Below, in pieces: positions 15,801 through 21,706 of a stretch of 22,267 nt of DNA. Origin of the DNA: Chloroflexota bacterium (GTDB lineage Bacteria > Chloroflexota > Anaerolineae > UBA1429); the NCBI GenBank assembly GCA_012515695.1, contig JAAYXX010000312.1, positions 1 through 22,267 of the forward strand. The letters run 5' to 3'. A model generated the notes under the pieces. It saw nothing but the letters and a program-made list of their open reading frames with translations. It was not told the DNA's origin and made no database searches. The first letter of the stretch is position 1. Each line of letters begins with the position of its first letter. The translations under genes were made by a program, and so were the position numbers.

Positions 15801-15912
15801 CCTGCCCGTTGTCCAGGCTGCCCTGGTAAAATCGCCACTGGAAGGCGTCTTCGGCGGCCCGTAGCGCCGCGCTCTTGCTCTTGATTGTTTGTTCAATGGC
15901 TGCCAAATTCAT
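12808..15912 (-). CDS. glycoside hydrolase family 38 alpha-mannosidase
   Basis: This 1034-residue enzyme is a retaining, zinc-dependent alpha-mannosidase. An N-terminal beta-rich domain (about 1-225) precedes the GH38 catalytic barrel (about 232-500), a helical bundle (about 510-600) and a large C-terminal beta domain. Zinc ligands and the nucleophile are recognisable: His239 and Asp241 in AHSHIDMNWLW, nucleophile Asp351 in CWEPDTFGHCG, and His547 in HHFHDILCG. GAGDHGGSG (432-440) is also typical. No signal peptide is present, so it should act in the cytoplasm on imported mannosides, as bacterial GH38 enzymes often do. GAGGAGG precedes the ATG at 15912 by seven bases, and a promoter lies at 16012-16039. 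The epimerase follows 30 bases downstream. With the GH2 enzyme, it indicates breakdown of both alpha- and beta-mannosidic linkages. Confidence 0.96.
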   Translation of the reverse strand: MNLAAIEQTIKSKSAALRAAEDAFQWRFYQGSLDNGQAVDLDDSSWPEVTLSHSWVGAAGDVWFRKTFSFPEQVEGIPTAGARVELPILMPIHSNVFVNGVERVAEPSWLDTRAVPLVISEQYQPGETIQVTMHAYQGDGFGVAIASRVEVSTIEDMIFRLDVLLNQLRVTYHLAYEGPSASAERQAIWAKAVAQLDTAALAANAWDAWWASADQARQTLAPFEAEAKTFTTHLIAHSHIDMNWLWTWEETVDVVRRDFIAMDSLMERYPDFRFSHSQASTYKAMEDYYPEILERVKQRIAQGKWDVTASTWVEGDVNMQSGESLVRHLLLTRPYIQSRLGVRPRICWEPDTFGHCGTLPQLLQQSGIDYYYFCRAGKGQPLFWWEGIDGSRVLAFNDPFGYGGVVEPDGPTLITLDLSRRYQFKRGMFLYGAGDHGGSGTARDIEKALKLDATPLLPRTKMSDVISFYDAAREEASDLQVIRGELNTTFEGCYTTHGDIKKFNRQGENRLLTAETLATLSRTLTGTEYPADDLRESWRTLLFHHFHDILCGCAIGATYREAAERLQPMLDDVKVIAADSLAQLVGNVDTSASADADTDLQFVVWNQLAWTRTDVARFPVEALKQVPTALVDDTGKVTPVQVVGDELLFIASDIPALGCRVYRPTNQTVDTDLVAEDDATLQNSLLRFHVHPTSGAIDNMADLELGRAIDTLGTWRGVERRDSAGHINRLQVLWETPHTMSAWNIGDITRIDNLVTGAQVRVIERGPVRATVEVSRAFLNSSITQRYHLYAGMRRIDIDTELDWHESGGKDKDAPMLRATFKPRLGPGTATFEVPFAGLERVADGDEVPALRWSDVSDGQYGLSLLNNAKYGHQAHGVTLGLTLVRAPYEPDNLPDQGLQTFTYSLYPHAGDWRQASTDRRAAELNQPLLVAVEGSHPGSIPANQAMLTCEPAGVMVTAVKVAESDPNALVVRLVEMHGQPTQARLRWVWPVERVEEVNILEEHLRDLDAETHGCQVDMGQHKVVTLRLTLAPA

Positions 15913-16011
15913 GCGTTACCTCCTCGACGGTCTGATTGTCCGTTGGCTGACAGGTGATGGGAAAAGCGCGCCCGTGCTGCTGGAGATGGTGCTTTCACGG
16001 GTGGTGGTGGC

Positions 16012-16039
16012 ATTATAACAGGGAATGCGGTGGAAACAA
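16012..16039 (-). promoter_or_regulatory. promoter of the alpha-mannosidase/epimerase operon
   Basis: On the minus strand TTGTTT (16034-16039) and a perfect TATAAT (16012-16017) are 16 bases apart. The predicted start near 16005 gives a leader of about 93 bases before the GH38 start codon. Confidence 0.65.
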
Positions 16040-16066
16040 GCGCAAGCGCAGGGAAGCAAGGGGGAA

Positions 16067-16100
16067 TCGTAGCCGCGCACACCAGAAAGCGCGGCTACGA
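16067..16100 (-). terminator. 12-bp hairpin after the M23 peptidase gene
   Basis: TCGTAGCCGCGC (16067-16078) and its perfect complement (16089-16100) flank a ten-base loop, starting eight bases past the M23 stop on the minus strand. The tail is ATTCCCCCTT rather than a T-run, so strength is uncertain. Confidence 0.6.
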
Positions 16101-16108
16101 ACGTTATC

Positions 16109-18409
16109 TTATGGCTCCGGGTACGCCACGGGCGTCGGGGTGGGCGCACTGGACGGGGACGCGGGGCGCTGGTAGATCAGCGGCAAAAGGCAGGCTATCG
16201 TCTGATCGGGGGGCGGGGTTGGTGGCGCCGCCTGGCCCAACTCCACCGAGACATCGTCCACGTACAGCGCGGTCACGCCGCCTGTCCCCGAATTGTACGT
16301 CCCAAAGCGCAGGGTAATCACCTGCCCGGCGTATTTCGACAGGTCGAACACGTGCAGCGCCCACTGGCGGCTGTTCGTACACTGCCACAGAAGCGTGTCT
16401 ATCCATACCCCGTTGGCGTCTAGCACCAACACGTATTGCGTGTCTTGCGTGGACGCTATCGCAGACGATAGCGCCTCCGGCCCGCCGCCCACCCTCATGG
16501 GCTGGGCCAGCGCCGTGGTGGCGGGGTCGTCGCTCACCGGGTAGAGCCAGGCGCGCAGCGTGGCGCTGGTGGCGTCCGCCGGAATGTGGATCGTTTGCTG
16601 GGCGGAGGAATAGCTGTAGGTGTTTCGCGTTGCGTCGGTGATACCGGTGAGCATGGCCCGCTGCCCCGTGTGCGTGATAGCGGTGCCATAGGCGGCGGGA
16701 TAGGTGGTCTGCGGGATCTGCCACCCCTCATTTGACTCGAACCCGCCGTTGACGATGCGCTCGGTGGCGCCCGAAGGGACCAGCACCGTAAACTGGGCGT
16801 CGCCGTCTCCGGCGGGGTACGCCTCTATATTGCCCGCGCCGTCTGTGGCACGGGAGCGCAGGTAGTAGGTGTAGCCGGGTTGCAGCGTGACCGGCTGTGT
16901 GGGGCCAAAGGATGCGCTGGTTGAGGGCGTATTGATGAGCCAGTTGGTCCAATCGCCGGTGGGGCCGATGCGATACTGCACGTCATAGCTCTGTACGCCC
17001 GTCCCCGGCGTGGGGTCGCTCCCCTCCCAGGTGATCTGGACGCTGCTGTCGGCGGGGATCGGCCCCTGGATAGGCAGGACGCAGGACGTGGGCGGCGTGG
17101 TGTCGCCTTCCTGGTTGTCCGAGGTCATCAGCGAGCGGGAGAAATCCCAGGCGCCGCCGGGGCGATAGCCGGACTCGCGCGGGCTGGTCGAGTCGCCGGG
17201 CCTGGTGAGCGTGCCGTGGTAGGCAGCCAGACCGTTGTGTACCGTCCAGCCAGAGAGCGCCAATCCGGCGGCGGGCTGGTAGACGTTGCGGTACTTGACA
17301 GCAAAGTGCAGGTGCACGCCGGTGGCGGTCCCTCCCAGGCAAGAGGGATTGCCCAGGCGTTCCCCCTGTCCCACCATTTGGCCGGGCTGTTTGAGGCGGT
17401 TGGCTGTGTGGCCGTAGACCGTCTGCCAGCCGGTGTTCACGTTCCCATCCCCGTCGTGGTCAATGACCAAAAAGTAGGGGATGATGTCGGCGGTCATTTT
17501 GCCCGGTGCAGCGGCGGCCACATAGCGGTCTGGCACGATGTTGGGCGAGCAACCGTGATGGCCGACGGGCTGAAAGTCCAGCCCCTGCAAATAGGCGTCG
17601 TGAGGCCCACAGTTAAAGTTCCAGCGGTCGCCGTAGGCCCAGGGGAGCTTGAGGGTGGGCATGGCGGCCAGGTCGGCGGCGGTGGGCCGCGGGGCAGAGA
17701 GATAGCCCGCCTGGGGGTCGCCAAAGCTCGCCGAGAAGGTTGTCGCAAAGCCGCCACCCTCGGCGCTGGTTCCCTGCTGGTCGGTGGCCGCCGCGCCGAT
17801 GGCCTGCCGCCATGCCTGCGCGGTGTCCACGACCTGCGCGAAATAGGCCAGCAGCGCATAGGTGGCGGCGTTGTCCGCCTGAAGCGAGACTGTTGTGCCG
17901 TCCGGCAGCTTGGCGGTGGGTTGCGGCTGGCCGTTGTAATAGGTATAGAACGCGCTACTCAGCGCGATGGCGGCCGCTTCCAGTTGATCCCACAGGCTGC
18001 TGCCTTGTGCCGAGCGAATGCCCATGAGATTGCGGCTGACCTGAGCGTCTGGCGCGCCACGGGTGAGCAGGCCGGAGAAATGTTCGGCCAGGGCCAACAG
18101 CACTTGCGGCGAGACGCCATGCTTGTACCCCAGGAAATCCACAGCGTCGGTGAGAGACCAGACGTGGCCGCCGGGATCGGCAAGCTCGACATGGGACAGG
18201 CTGGCCGCCGAGCGGGGGAGCGTCGCGCGCACGGGCTGGCCGGTGGCGATGAAGCGGGCGTCGCTCATCAGGATGCGGGGCGACGCGCCGGGAGGGGGCT
18301 GGGTGGCCGCGTGGGTTGGTGCGTCAGGGTGTGCGGCGATGGCGGCGGGCGCAAAGGCCAGGATGATGGCGGCGCTCAGGCAGATGAGAAAGACGGTTCT
18401 CGATGGCAT
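16109..18409 (-). CDS. secreted LasA-type M23 metallopeptidase with C-terminal adhesion-like domains
   Basis: This 766-residue protein starts with a Sec signal peptide (MPSRTVFLICLSAAIILAFA, likely cut after AIAA near residue 26). An Ala-rich helical region (about 85-210) contains GVSPQVLLALAEHFSGLL, reminiscent of muralytic helical domains. The M23 zinc peptidase domain spans about 255-385: His270 and Asp278 (PHDAYLQGLDF, spaced as in LasA/beta-lytic rather than the short HxxxD), His334 (VYGHT) and the HLHF motif (His366, His368). Then come a fibronectin-like domain (about 438-542), a jelly-roll domain opening IVNGGFES and closing LYVDDVSVELG (about 551-725), and a Pro/Thr tail. Likely role: cutting peptidoglycan cross-bridges or Gly-rich peptides outside the cell. 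The ATG at 18409 has AGGGGA five bases upstream; the next frame upstream reads through a repeat. A weak TATACT lies at 18543-18548. Confidence 0.88.
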   Translation of the reverse strand: MPSRTVFLICLSAAIILAFAPAAIAAHPDAPTHAATQPPPGASPRILMSDARFIATGQPVRATLPRSAASLSHVELADPGGHVWSLTDAVDFLGYKHGVSPQVLLALAEHFSGLLTRGAPDAQVSRNLMGIRSAQGSSLWDQLEAAAIALSSAFYTYYNGQPQPTAKLPDGTTVSLQADNAATYALLAYFAQVVDTAQAWRQAIGAAATDQQGTSAEGGGFATTFSASFGDPQAGYLSAPRPTAADLAAMPTLKLPWAYGDRWNFNCGPHDAYLQGLDFQPVGHHGCSPNIVPDRYVAAAAPGKMTADIIPYFLVIDHDGDGNVNTGWQTVYGHTANRLKQPGQMVGQGERLGNPSCLGGTATGVHLHFAVKYRNVYQPAAGLALSGWTVHNGLAAYHGTLTRPGDSTSPRESGYRPGGAWDFSRSLMTSDNQEGDTTPPTSCVLPIQGPIPADSSVQITWEGSDPTPGTGVQSYDVQYRIGPTGDWTNWLINTPSTSASFGPTQPVTLQPGYTYYLRSRATDGAGNIEAYPAGDGDAQFTVLVPSGATERIVNGGFESNEGWQIPQTTYPAAYGTAITHTGQRAMLTGITDATRNTYSYSSAQQTIHIPADATSATLRAWLYPVSDDPATTALAQPMRVGGGPEALSSAIASTQDTQYVLVLDANGVWIDTLLWQCTNSRQWALHVFDLSKYAGQVITLRFGTYNSGTGGVTALYVDDVSVELGQAAPPTPPPDQTIACLLPLIYQRPASPSSAPTPTPVAYPEP

Positions 18410-18451
18410 ACAGTCCCCTGATGTTGAAAGGATGGTGTCGCGTGGGCGAGT

Positions 18452-18539
18452 GCGGGGCCGGGGAACGGCGCGCCGGTATATCCCTACCCACTGCTGCGGG
18501 GCCGGGAAACGGCGCGCAAGCATATGCCCAGCCACTACC
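18452..18539. repeat. 44-bp tandem direct repeat upstream of the M23 gene
   Basis: Two consecutive units begin GCGGGGCCGGG at 18452 and 18496 and match at about 35 of 44 positions by eye. Differences cluster in the second half. The array ends about 40 bases before the M23 start codon and lies in its probable leader or promoter region. Confidence 0.7.
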
Positions 18540-18588
18540 ATGAGTATACCGCGCTGCCGGGCTTTTACGGTTAAGGAAAGGTGAAGAA

Positions 18589-18693
18589 ATGGCCCGTGCT
18601 CTCGTCAGCGAAGGCGGCTACTCATGGAGGTGCATGATTATACCAGGTATGCTGACACGCGCCAAGCCCGGCGCCATTGAGATGGGCGGTTGA
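18589..18693 (+). CDS. possible 34-residue small protein, unsupported by homology
   Basis: A short frame starts with ATG at 18589, preceded by GGAAAGG with seven bases of spacing, and ends at a TGA inside the first hairpin of the repeat at 18686-18794. The product (starting MARALVSEGGYSWRCMIIPG) is unlike anything I recognise. No clear promoter precedes it. It is listed because the ribosome-binding site is reasonable, but chance is the simpler explanation. Confidence 0.18.
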   Translation: MARALVSEGGYSWRCMIIPGMLTRAKPGAIEMGG

Positions 18694-18794
18694 AACCGCA
18701 GCAACCAATTGCATCGCCAACTCGTTGGCGACGCAAGCGTTGGTGCAGTTTTGACTGCCTATGCCGATGCAAACGTTGGTGCAGTTTCAACTGC
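18686..18794. repeat. three related hairpins, two in a 36-bp tandem repeat
   Basis: GCGGTTGAAACCGC (18686-18699), GCAGTTTTGACTGC (18745-18758) and GCAGTTTCAACTGC (18781-18794) are self-complementary, and their differences are mostly compensatory. The last two sit in a 36-base tandem repeat (GCAAGCGTTGGTGCAGTTTT from 18733 and GCAAACGTTGGTGCAGTTTC from 18769). A further hairpin CGCCAA-CTCG-TTGGCG lies at 18715-18730. It resembles a REP-like intergenic array rather than CRISPR. Confidence 0.65.
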
Positions 18795-18856
18795 CTACGA
18801 AATGGCACGCCGGGCTATCGCAGCAAATCTCTATTTGTAGCCACGCGCCAGGGGCC

Positions 18857-18885
18857 TTGTGGTGAGGTGGGGCGTATGTTATACT
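18857..18885 (+). promoter_or_regulatory. extended -10 promoter for the aldehyde:ferredoxin oxidoreductase
   Basis: TTGTGG (18857-18862) and TATACT (18880-18885) are 17 bases apart, with TG one base before the -10. The predicted start near 18892 gives a leader of about 51 bases. Confidence 0.65.
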
Positions 18886-18907
18886 GCTGCCAGATCATGG
18901 TGGCGGG

Positions 18908-18945
18908 TTGTCGCTTCATTTCACGACAAGGGAGGTAGTGAAATG
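18908..18945 (+). promoter_or_regulatory. possible translational switch over the AOR start codon
   Basis: CATTTCAC (18917-18924) is an exact complement of GTGAAATG (18938-18945), which contains the AOR start codon. The 13-base loop holds the ribosome-binding site GGGAGG. A competing hairpin, TTGTCG/CGACAA (18908-18913 and 18924-18929), would disrupt that stem. This is sequence-level evidence only; no ligand or temperature response is known. Confidence 0.4.
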
Positions 18946-20841
18946 CCATTCGGGTATGCAGGCAGGATTCTTCACGTCAATCTGACGACGGGCAAGATCG
19001 AGGTAGAGGAGCCGCCCGAATCCTTCTACCGAATGACAATGGGAGGCAGCGGCATGGCCATGCACTATCTGTTGCGCATGGTCCCCGCGCACGCGGACCC
19101 CCTAGGGCCGGACAATGTGCTGGTGCTTTCTGTGGGGGTGATGACCGGCGCGCCCATTAGCGGGCAGAGCCGGGTGATGGCGAACGCCAAATCCCCGCTG
19201 ACGGGGGCTATTGGCGACGCACAGGGGGGCGGCTTTTGGCCTGCCGAGTTCAGGTCGGCGGGGTTTGATGCCATCGTGATTACGGGACAGTCGCCCAGGC
19301 CGGTCTATTTGTGGGTGCACGACGGCGAAGCCGAGTTGCGCGACGCAGCCCATCTGTGGGGCGGGGTCACTGGCGAGACAGAGGCCGCCCTTCGTGAGGA
19401 GCTGGGCGACAAGAAGATAGAGGTCTTGCAGATTGGTCCGGCCGGGGAAAAGCTGTCGCGTATGGCCTGCATTATCAACATGAGCAACCGGGCCTGTGGC
19501 CGCACGGGCATGGGCGCGGTCATGGGATCGAAAAAGCTCAAGGCGGTGGCCGTTCGCGGGCATGGTTCGGTGGAGCTGGCCGACAAGGAAAAACTGCGCG
19601 AGCTGGCCAGGTGGGGGGCTGATAATCTGGAGGAGAGCGGCGTCTGGTCGTTCCGGCTGCATGGCACGGCGGGCGGCATCAATGGCCTACAGGCGACTGG
19701 GGCGCTGCCCACGCGCAACTGGAGCAGCGGGGTGTTTGAGGGCTGGCAGAAAATCTGGGGCCAGACCATGACCGAGACGATCCTTAAAGAGCGAGACACC
19801 TGCTATGGCTGCGTGGTGCGCTGCAAGCGCGTCGTCGAGACCACGGGGCCTTTTGCGACAGATCCCCGCTATGGCGGCCCGGAATATGAGACGATTGCCA
19901 CCACCGGCTCTTATTGCGGCATAGATGATCTGGAGGCTATCTCCAAGGCCAACGAGATATGCAACAAGTACGGGCTGGACACCATTTCCTGCGGCGCGAC
20001 GGTGGCCTTTGCGATGGATTGCTACGAGCAAGGCATTCTAACCAAGGAAGACACGGGCGGGATTGACCTGCACTTTGGCAACGCCGCCGCGATGGTGCAA
20101 ATGGTGGAGATGATTGCCCGGCGCGAGGGCCTGGGCGACCTGTTGGCCGAGGGAAGCTATCGGGCGGCGCAAAAGATCGGCAAGGGAGCCGAAGACCTGG
20201 TCGTGACGGGCAAGAAACAAGAGTTCCCGGCCCACGAGCCACGCGCCAAGCGCTCCCTGGCGTTGATCTATGCGGTAAATCCTTTTGGCGCGGACCATAT
20301 GTCGCACGAGCATGATCCCGCCTATGCGCCGACATCTGACCCCACGACGCTGGCCCAGCTATCCCAGTTGGGGCTGAACAACCCGCAGCATGCCTGGGAC
20401 CTGTCGGAGGAAAAGGTGCGCTATGCGCTGACTACTGAGTACATCTACAGCGCGCTGGATTGCCTGGGGACGTGCCAATTCGTCTGGGGGCCTACCTGGC
20501 AGTTGTACAATCTGGACCAACTGGTAGAGGCCGTGCAGGCCATCACCGGCTGGCGCACGAGCATCTATGAGCTGATGTTGGTGGGAGCGCGGCGGCTGAA
20601 CATGATGCGGGCGTTCAACGCGCGCGAGGGTTTACGCGCGGCGGACGACTATATGCCGAAAAAGCTCCAGCTCCCGGCGGTAGGCGGCCCGACGGATGGC
20701 GTGAGCGTGAAGGAAGAGGATTTCCTGGCTGCGCGGGCCAAGTACTATCAACTGGCGGGCTGGGATCAAGAGGGCGTCCCGACGGCTTCCAAGCTGGCCG
20801 AGTTGAACCTGGAATGGGTGGCTGACCTGCTGGCCGACTAG
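18943..20841 (+). CDS. aldehyde:ferredoxin oxidoreductase (tungsten/molybdopterin family)
   Basis: This 632-residue cytosolic enzyme belongs to the AOR family, which oxidises aldehydes to carboxylates with a bis-pterin tungsten (or molybdenum) cofactor and passes electrons to ferredoxin. It opens MPFGYAGRILHVNLTTGKIE, typical of the family, and contains the cofactor-binding segments NAKSPLTGAIGDAQGGGFWP (81-100) and ACGRTGMGAVMGSKKLKA (184-201). The 4Fe-4S ligands are Cys287, Cys290 and Cys294 (CYGCVVRC) plus a late cysteine, most likely Cys511 (DCLGTCQF). The start at 18943 is supported by AGGGAGG seven bases upstream; a longer frame from 18859 would begin inside the promoter. Neighbours give no MoaD-like protein, cofactor gene or ferredoxin partner, so the substrate remains open. 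A strong hairpin follows the gene. Confidence 0.95.
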   Translation: MPFGYAGRILHVNLTTGKIEVEEPPESFYRMTMGGSGMAMHYLLRMVPAHADPLGPDNVLVLSVGVMTGAPISGQSRVMANAKSPLTGAIGDAQGGGFWPAEFRSAGFDAIVITGQSPRPVYLWVHDGEAELRDAAHLWGGVTGETEAALREELGDKKIEVLQIGPAGEKLSRMACIINMSNRACGRTGMGAVMGSKKLKAVAVRGHGSVELADKEKLRELARWGADNLEESGVWSFRLHGTAGGINGLQATGALPTRNWSSGVFEGWQKIWGQTMTETILKERDTCYGCVVRCKRVVETTGPFATDPRYGGPEYETIATTGSYCGIDDLEAISKANEICNKYGLDTISCGATVAFAMDCYEQGILTKEDTGGIDLHFGNAAAMVQMVEMIARREGLGDLLAEGSYRAAQKIGKGAEDLVVTGKKQEFPAHEPRAKRSLALIYAVNPFGADHMSHEHDPAYAPTSDPTTLAQLSQLGLNNPQHAWDLSEEKVRYALTTEYIYSALDCLGTCQFVWGPTWQLYNLDQLVEAVQAITGWRTSIYELMLVGARRLNMMRAFNAREGLRAADDYMPKKLQLPAVGGPTDGVSVKEEDFLAARAKYYQLAGWDQEGVPTASKLAELNLEWVADLLAD

Positions 20842-20864
20842 TTTCGACAACCGACGATCTATCT

Positions 20865-20899
20865 GTGGCGCGGCCCTGCCAATGGTGGGGCCGCGCCAC
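20865..20899 (+). terminator. hairpin terminator of the AOR gene
   Basis: GTGGCGCGGCCC (20865-20876) pairs perfectly with 20888-20899 across an eleven-base loop, 23 bases after the stop codon. The tail (GGCGTTTCC) has only a short T-run. Confidence 0.65.
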
Positions 20900-20954
20900 G
20901 GCGTTTCCGATGTGCGCTTAAATCAGGGAATCTCGCCCAAAAATCAAAATACTA

Positions 20955-20983
20955 TTGACTATGATTAAAATGCATGCTATAAT
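20955..20983 (+). promoter_or_regulatory. near-consensus extended -10 promoter for the RRM gene
   Basis: TTGACT (20955-20960) and a perfect TATAAT (20978-20983) are 17 bases apart, with TG one base before the -10, inside a conspicuously AT-rich patch. The start should lie near 20990. Confidence 0.88.
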
Positions 20984-20989
20984 CCTGTA

Positions 20990-21246
20990 TAGAACGAATA
21001 CGGGACGGGTTTGTGGGACAGTGCGGTTTGCTGATCCGTTGCTTGAGACAGGGTCCAGATGTGCGAACTGTGCTTCTCTTCCCCAACCGCTTGGATATTG
21101 GCAAGTGAAAGCAAAGGCTGCTATGCCGAGATAGTCTCTATGTCTTGGGTTACACCAGCCGTCGCATTGAGCGCCGCTGGATATCGTGTTTGTTTGTCGT
21201 TGCTGTTACGCAGGTGTAACAGGCCAGTCCAAAGGGGAGTAAGAAA
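20990..21246 (+). promoter_or_regulatory. long structured 5' leader of the RRM gene
   Basis: About 257 bases separate the predicted transcript start from the ATG. Near its end CTGTTAC (21203-21209) can pair with GTAACAG (21216-21222). Alternatively the overlapping GGTGTAAC (21213-21220) can pair with GTTACACC upstream (21149-21156). The two foldings are mutually exclusive and lie about ten bases before the GGGGAG ribosome-binding site. Long leaders with alternative folds are known for cold-shock RNA-binding proteins; applying this here is inference. No convincing protein is encoded in the leader. Confidence 0.45.
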
Positions 21247-21522
21247 ATGGGGAAGAGACTGTACGTGGGCAATTTGCCCTATCGCATGACGGAAGACGAG
21301 CTGGCCGCGGTGTTTGCCGAAGTGGGCGAAGTCGTCGATGTCAACATCATCATGGACCGCGAGACTGGACGGTCTAAAGGGTTTGCCTTTGTCGAGATGG
21401 CTGAGGACGCCGCCGCTGATACGGCCATCAACCAGTTCAACGGGGCAGAAGTAGGAGGAAGGACAATCAAGGTAGCGGAGGCCAAGCCACGCCCCACCAG
21501 AGGGAACTACGACCGTCACTAA
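21247..21522 (+). CDS. RRM-domain RNA-binding protein
   Basis: The 91-residue product is a single RNA recognition motif of the kind found in cyanobacteria, Chloroflexota and other bacteria. RNP2 is LYVGNL (5-10) and RNP1 is KGFAFVEM (44-51), with the aromatic residues used to stack on RNA bases in place (Tyr6, Phe46, Phe48). A short basic tail (AKPRPTRGNYDRH) follows, shorter than the Gly-rich tails of many homologues. The family binds single-stranded RNA, and some members are induced by cold. GGGGAG precedes the ATG by seven bases. The gene is monocistronic: a near-consensus promoter with a long leader lies upstream and a strong terminator downstream. Confidence 0.95.
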   Translation: MGKRLYVGNLPYRMTEDELAAVFAEVGEVVDVNIIMDRETGRSKGFAFVEMAEDAAADTAINQFNGAEVGGRTIKVAEAKPRPTRGNYDRH

Positions 21523-21559
21523 CCCAAACTGTTCGCTCGGAATGCGCCACCAGTAAAAT

Positions 21560-21596
21560 AAGCCCCAGGTCGAGAAACTCGGCCTGGGGCTTTTTT
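21560..21596. terminator. strong intrinsic terminator after the RRM gene
   Basis: AAGCCCCAGGTCGAG (21560-21574) pairs with CTCGGCCTGGGGCTT (21578-21592) around an AAA loop, with one G-T wobble, followed by TTTTTT. The reverse strand also has a T-rich exit (TTATTTTAC), so it may also stop transcription arriving from the L25 gene. Confidence 0.95.
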
Positions 21597-21637
21597 GTGT
21601 TGCTGGTGGGTGCTGCTCTTGCGAGTAGCCTTCTCCT

Positions 21638-21679
21638 GAGCGGCCCGCTTAAAGCGACCCGCTCAAAAGAGCGGCCCGC
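21638..21679. repeat. GAGCGGCCCGC direct repeats flanking a shared complement
   Basis: GAGCGGCCCGC occurs at 21638-21648 and 21669-21679. Between them CCGCTC (21659-21664) can pair with either copy, with an AAAA loop for the second. It lies just past the L25 stop on the minus strand and may serve as a terminator region, though no T-tract follows. Confidence 0.4.
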
Positions 21680-21706
21680 GCCAAAGGCCGGGGAGAGCAG
21701 GATATA

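Noticed and set aside
14605..15864. Long plus-strand open frame opposite the alpha-mannosidase gene (similar ones at 4067-5278, 11953-13197 and 17216-18421)
   Set aside because: These are antisense to strongly supported genes, have no family motif and arise from the GC-rich codon pattern of the real gene.
18733..18800. CRISPR-like 36-base periodicity
   Set aside because: Only two imperfect units are present, the repeat fills the whole period with no unique spacers, and no cas genes are nearby.
21059..21289. 76-codon frame through the RRM leader
   Set aside because: It overlaps the RRM start in another frame, has no good ribosome-binding site and its product has no recognisable character.
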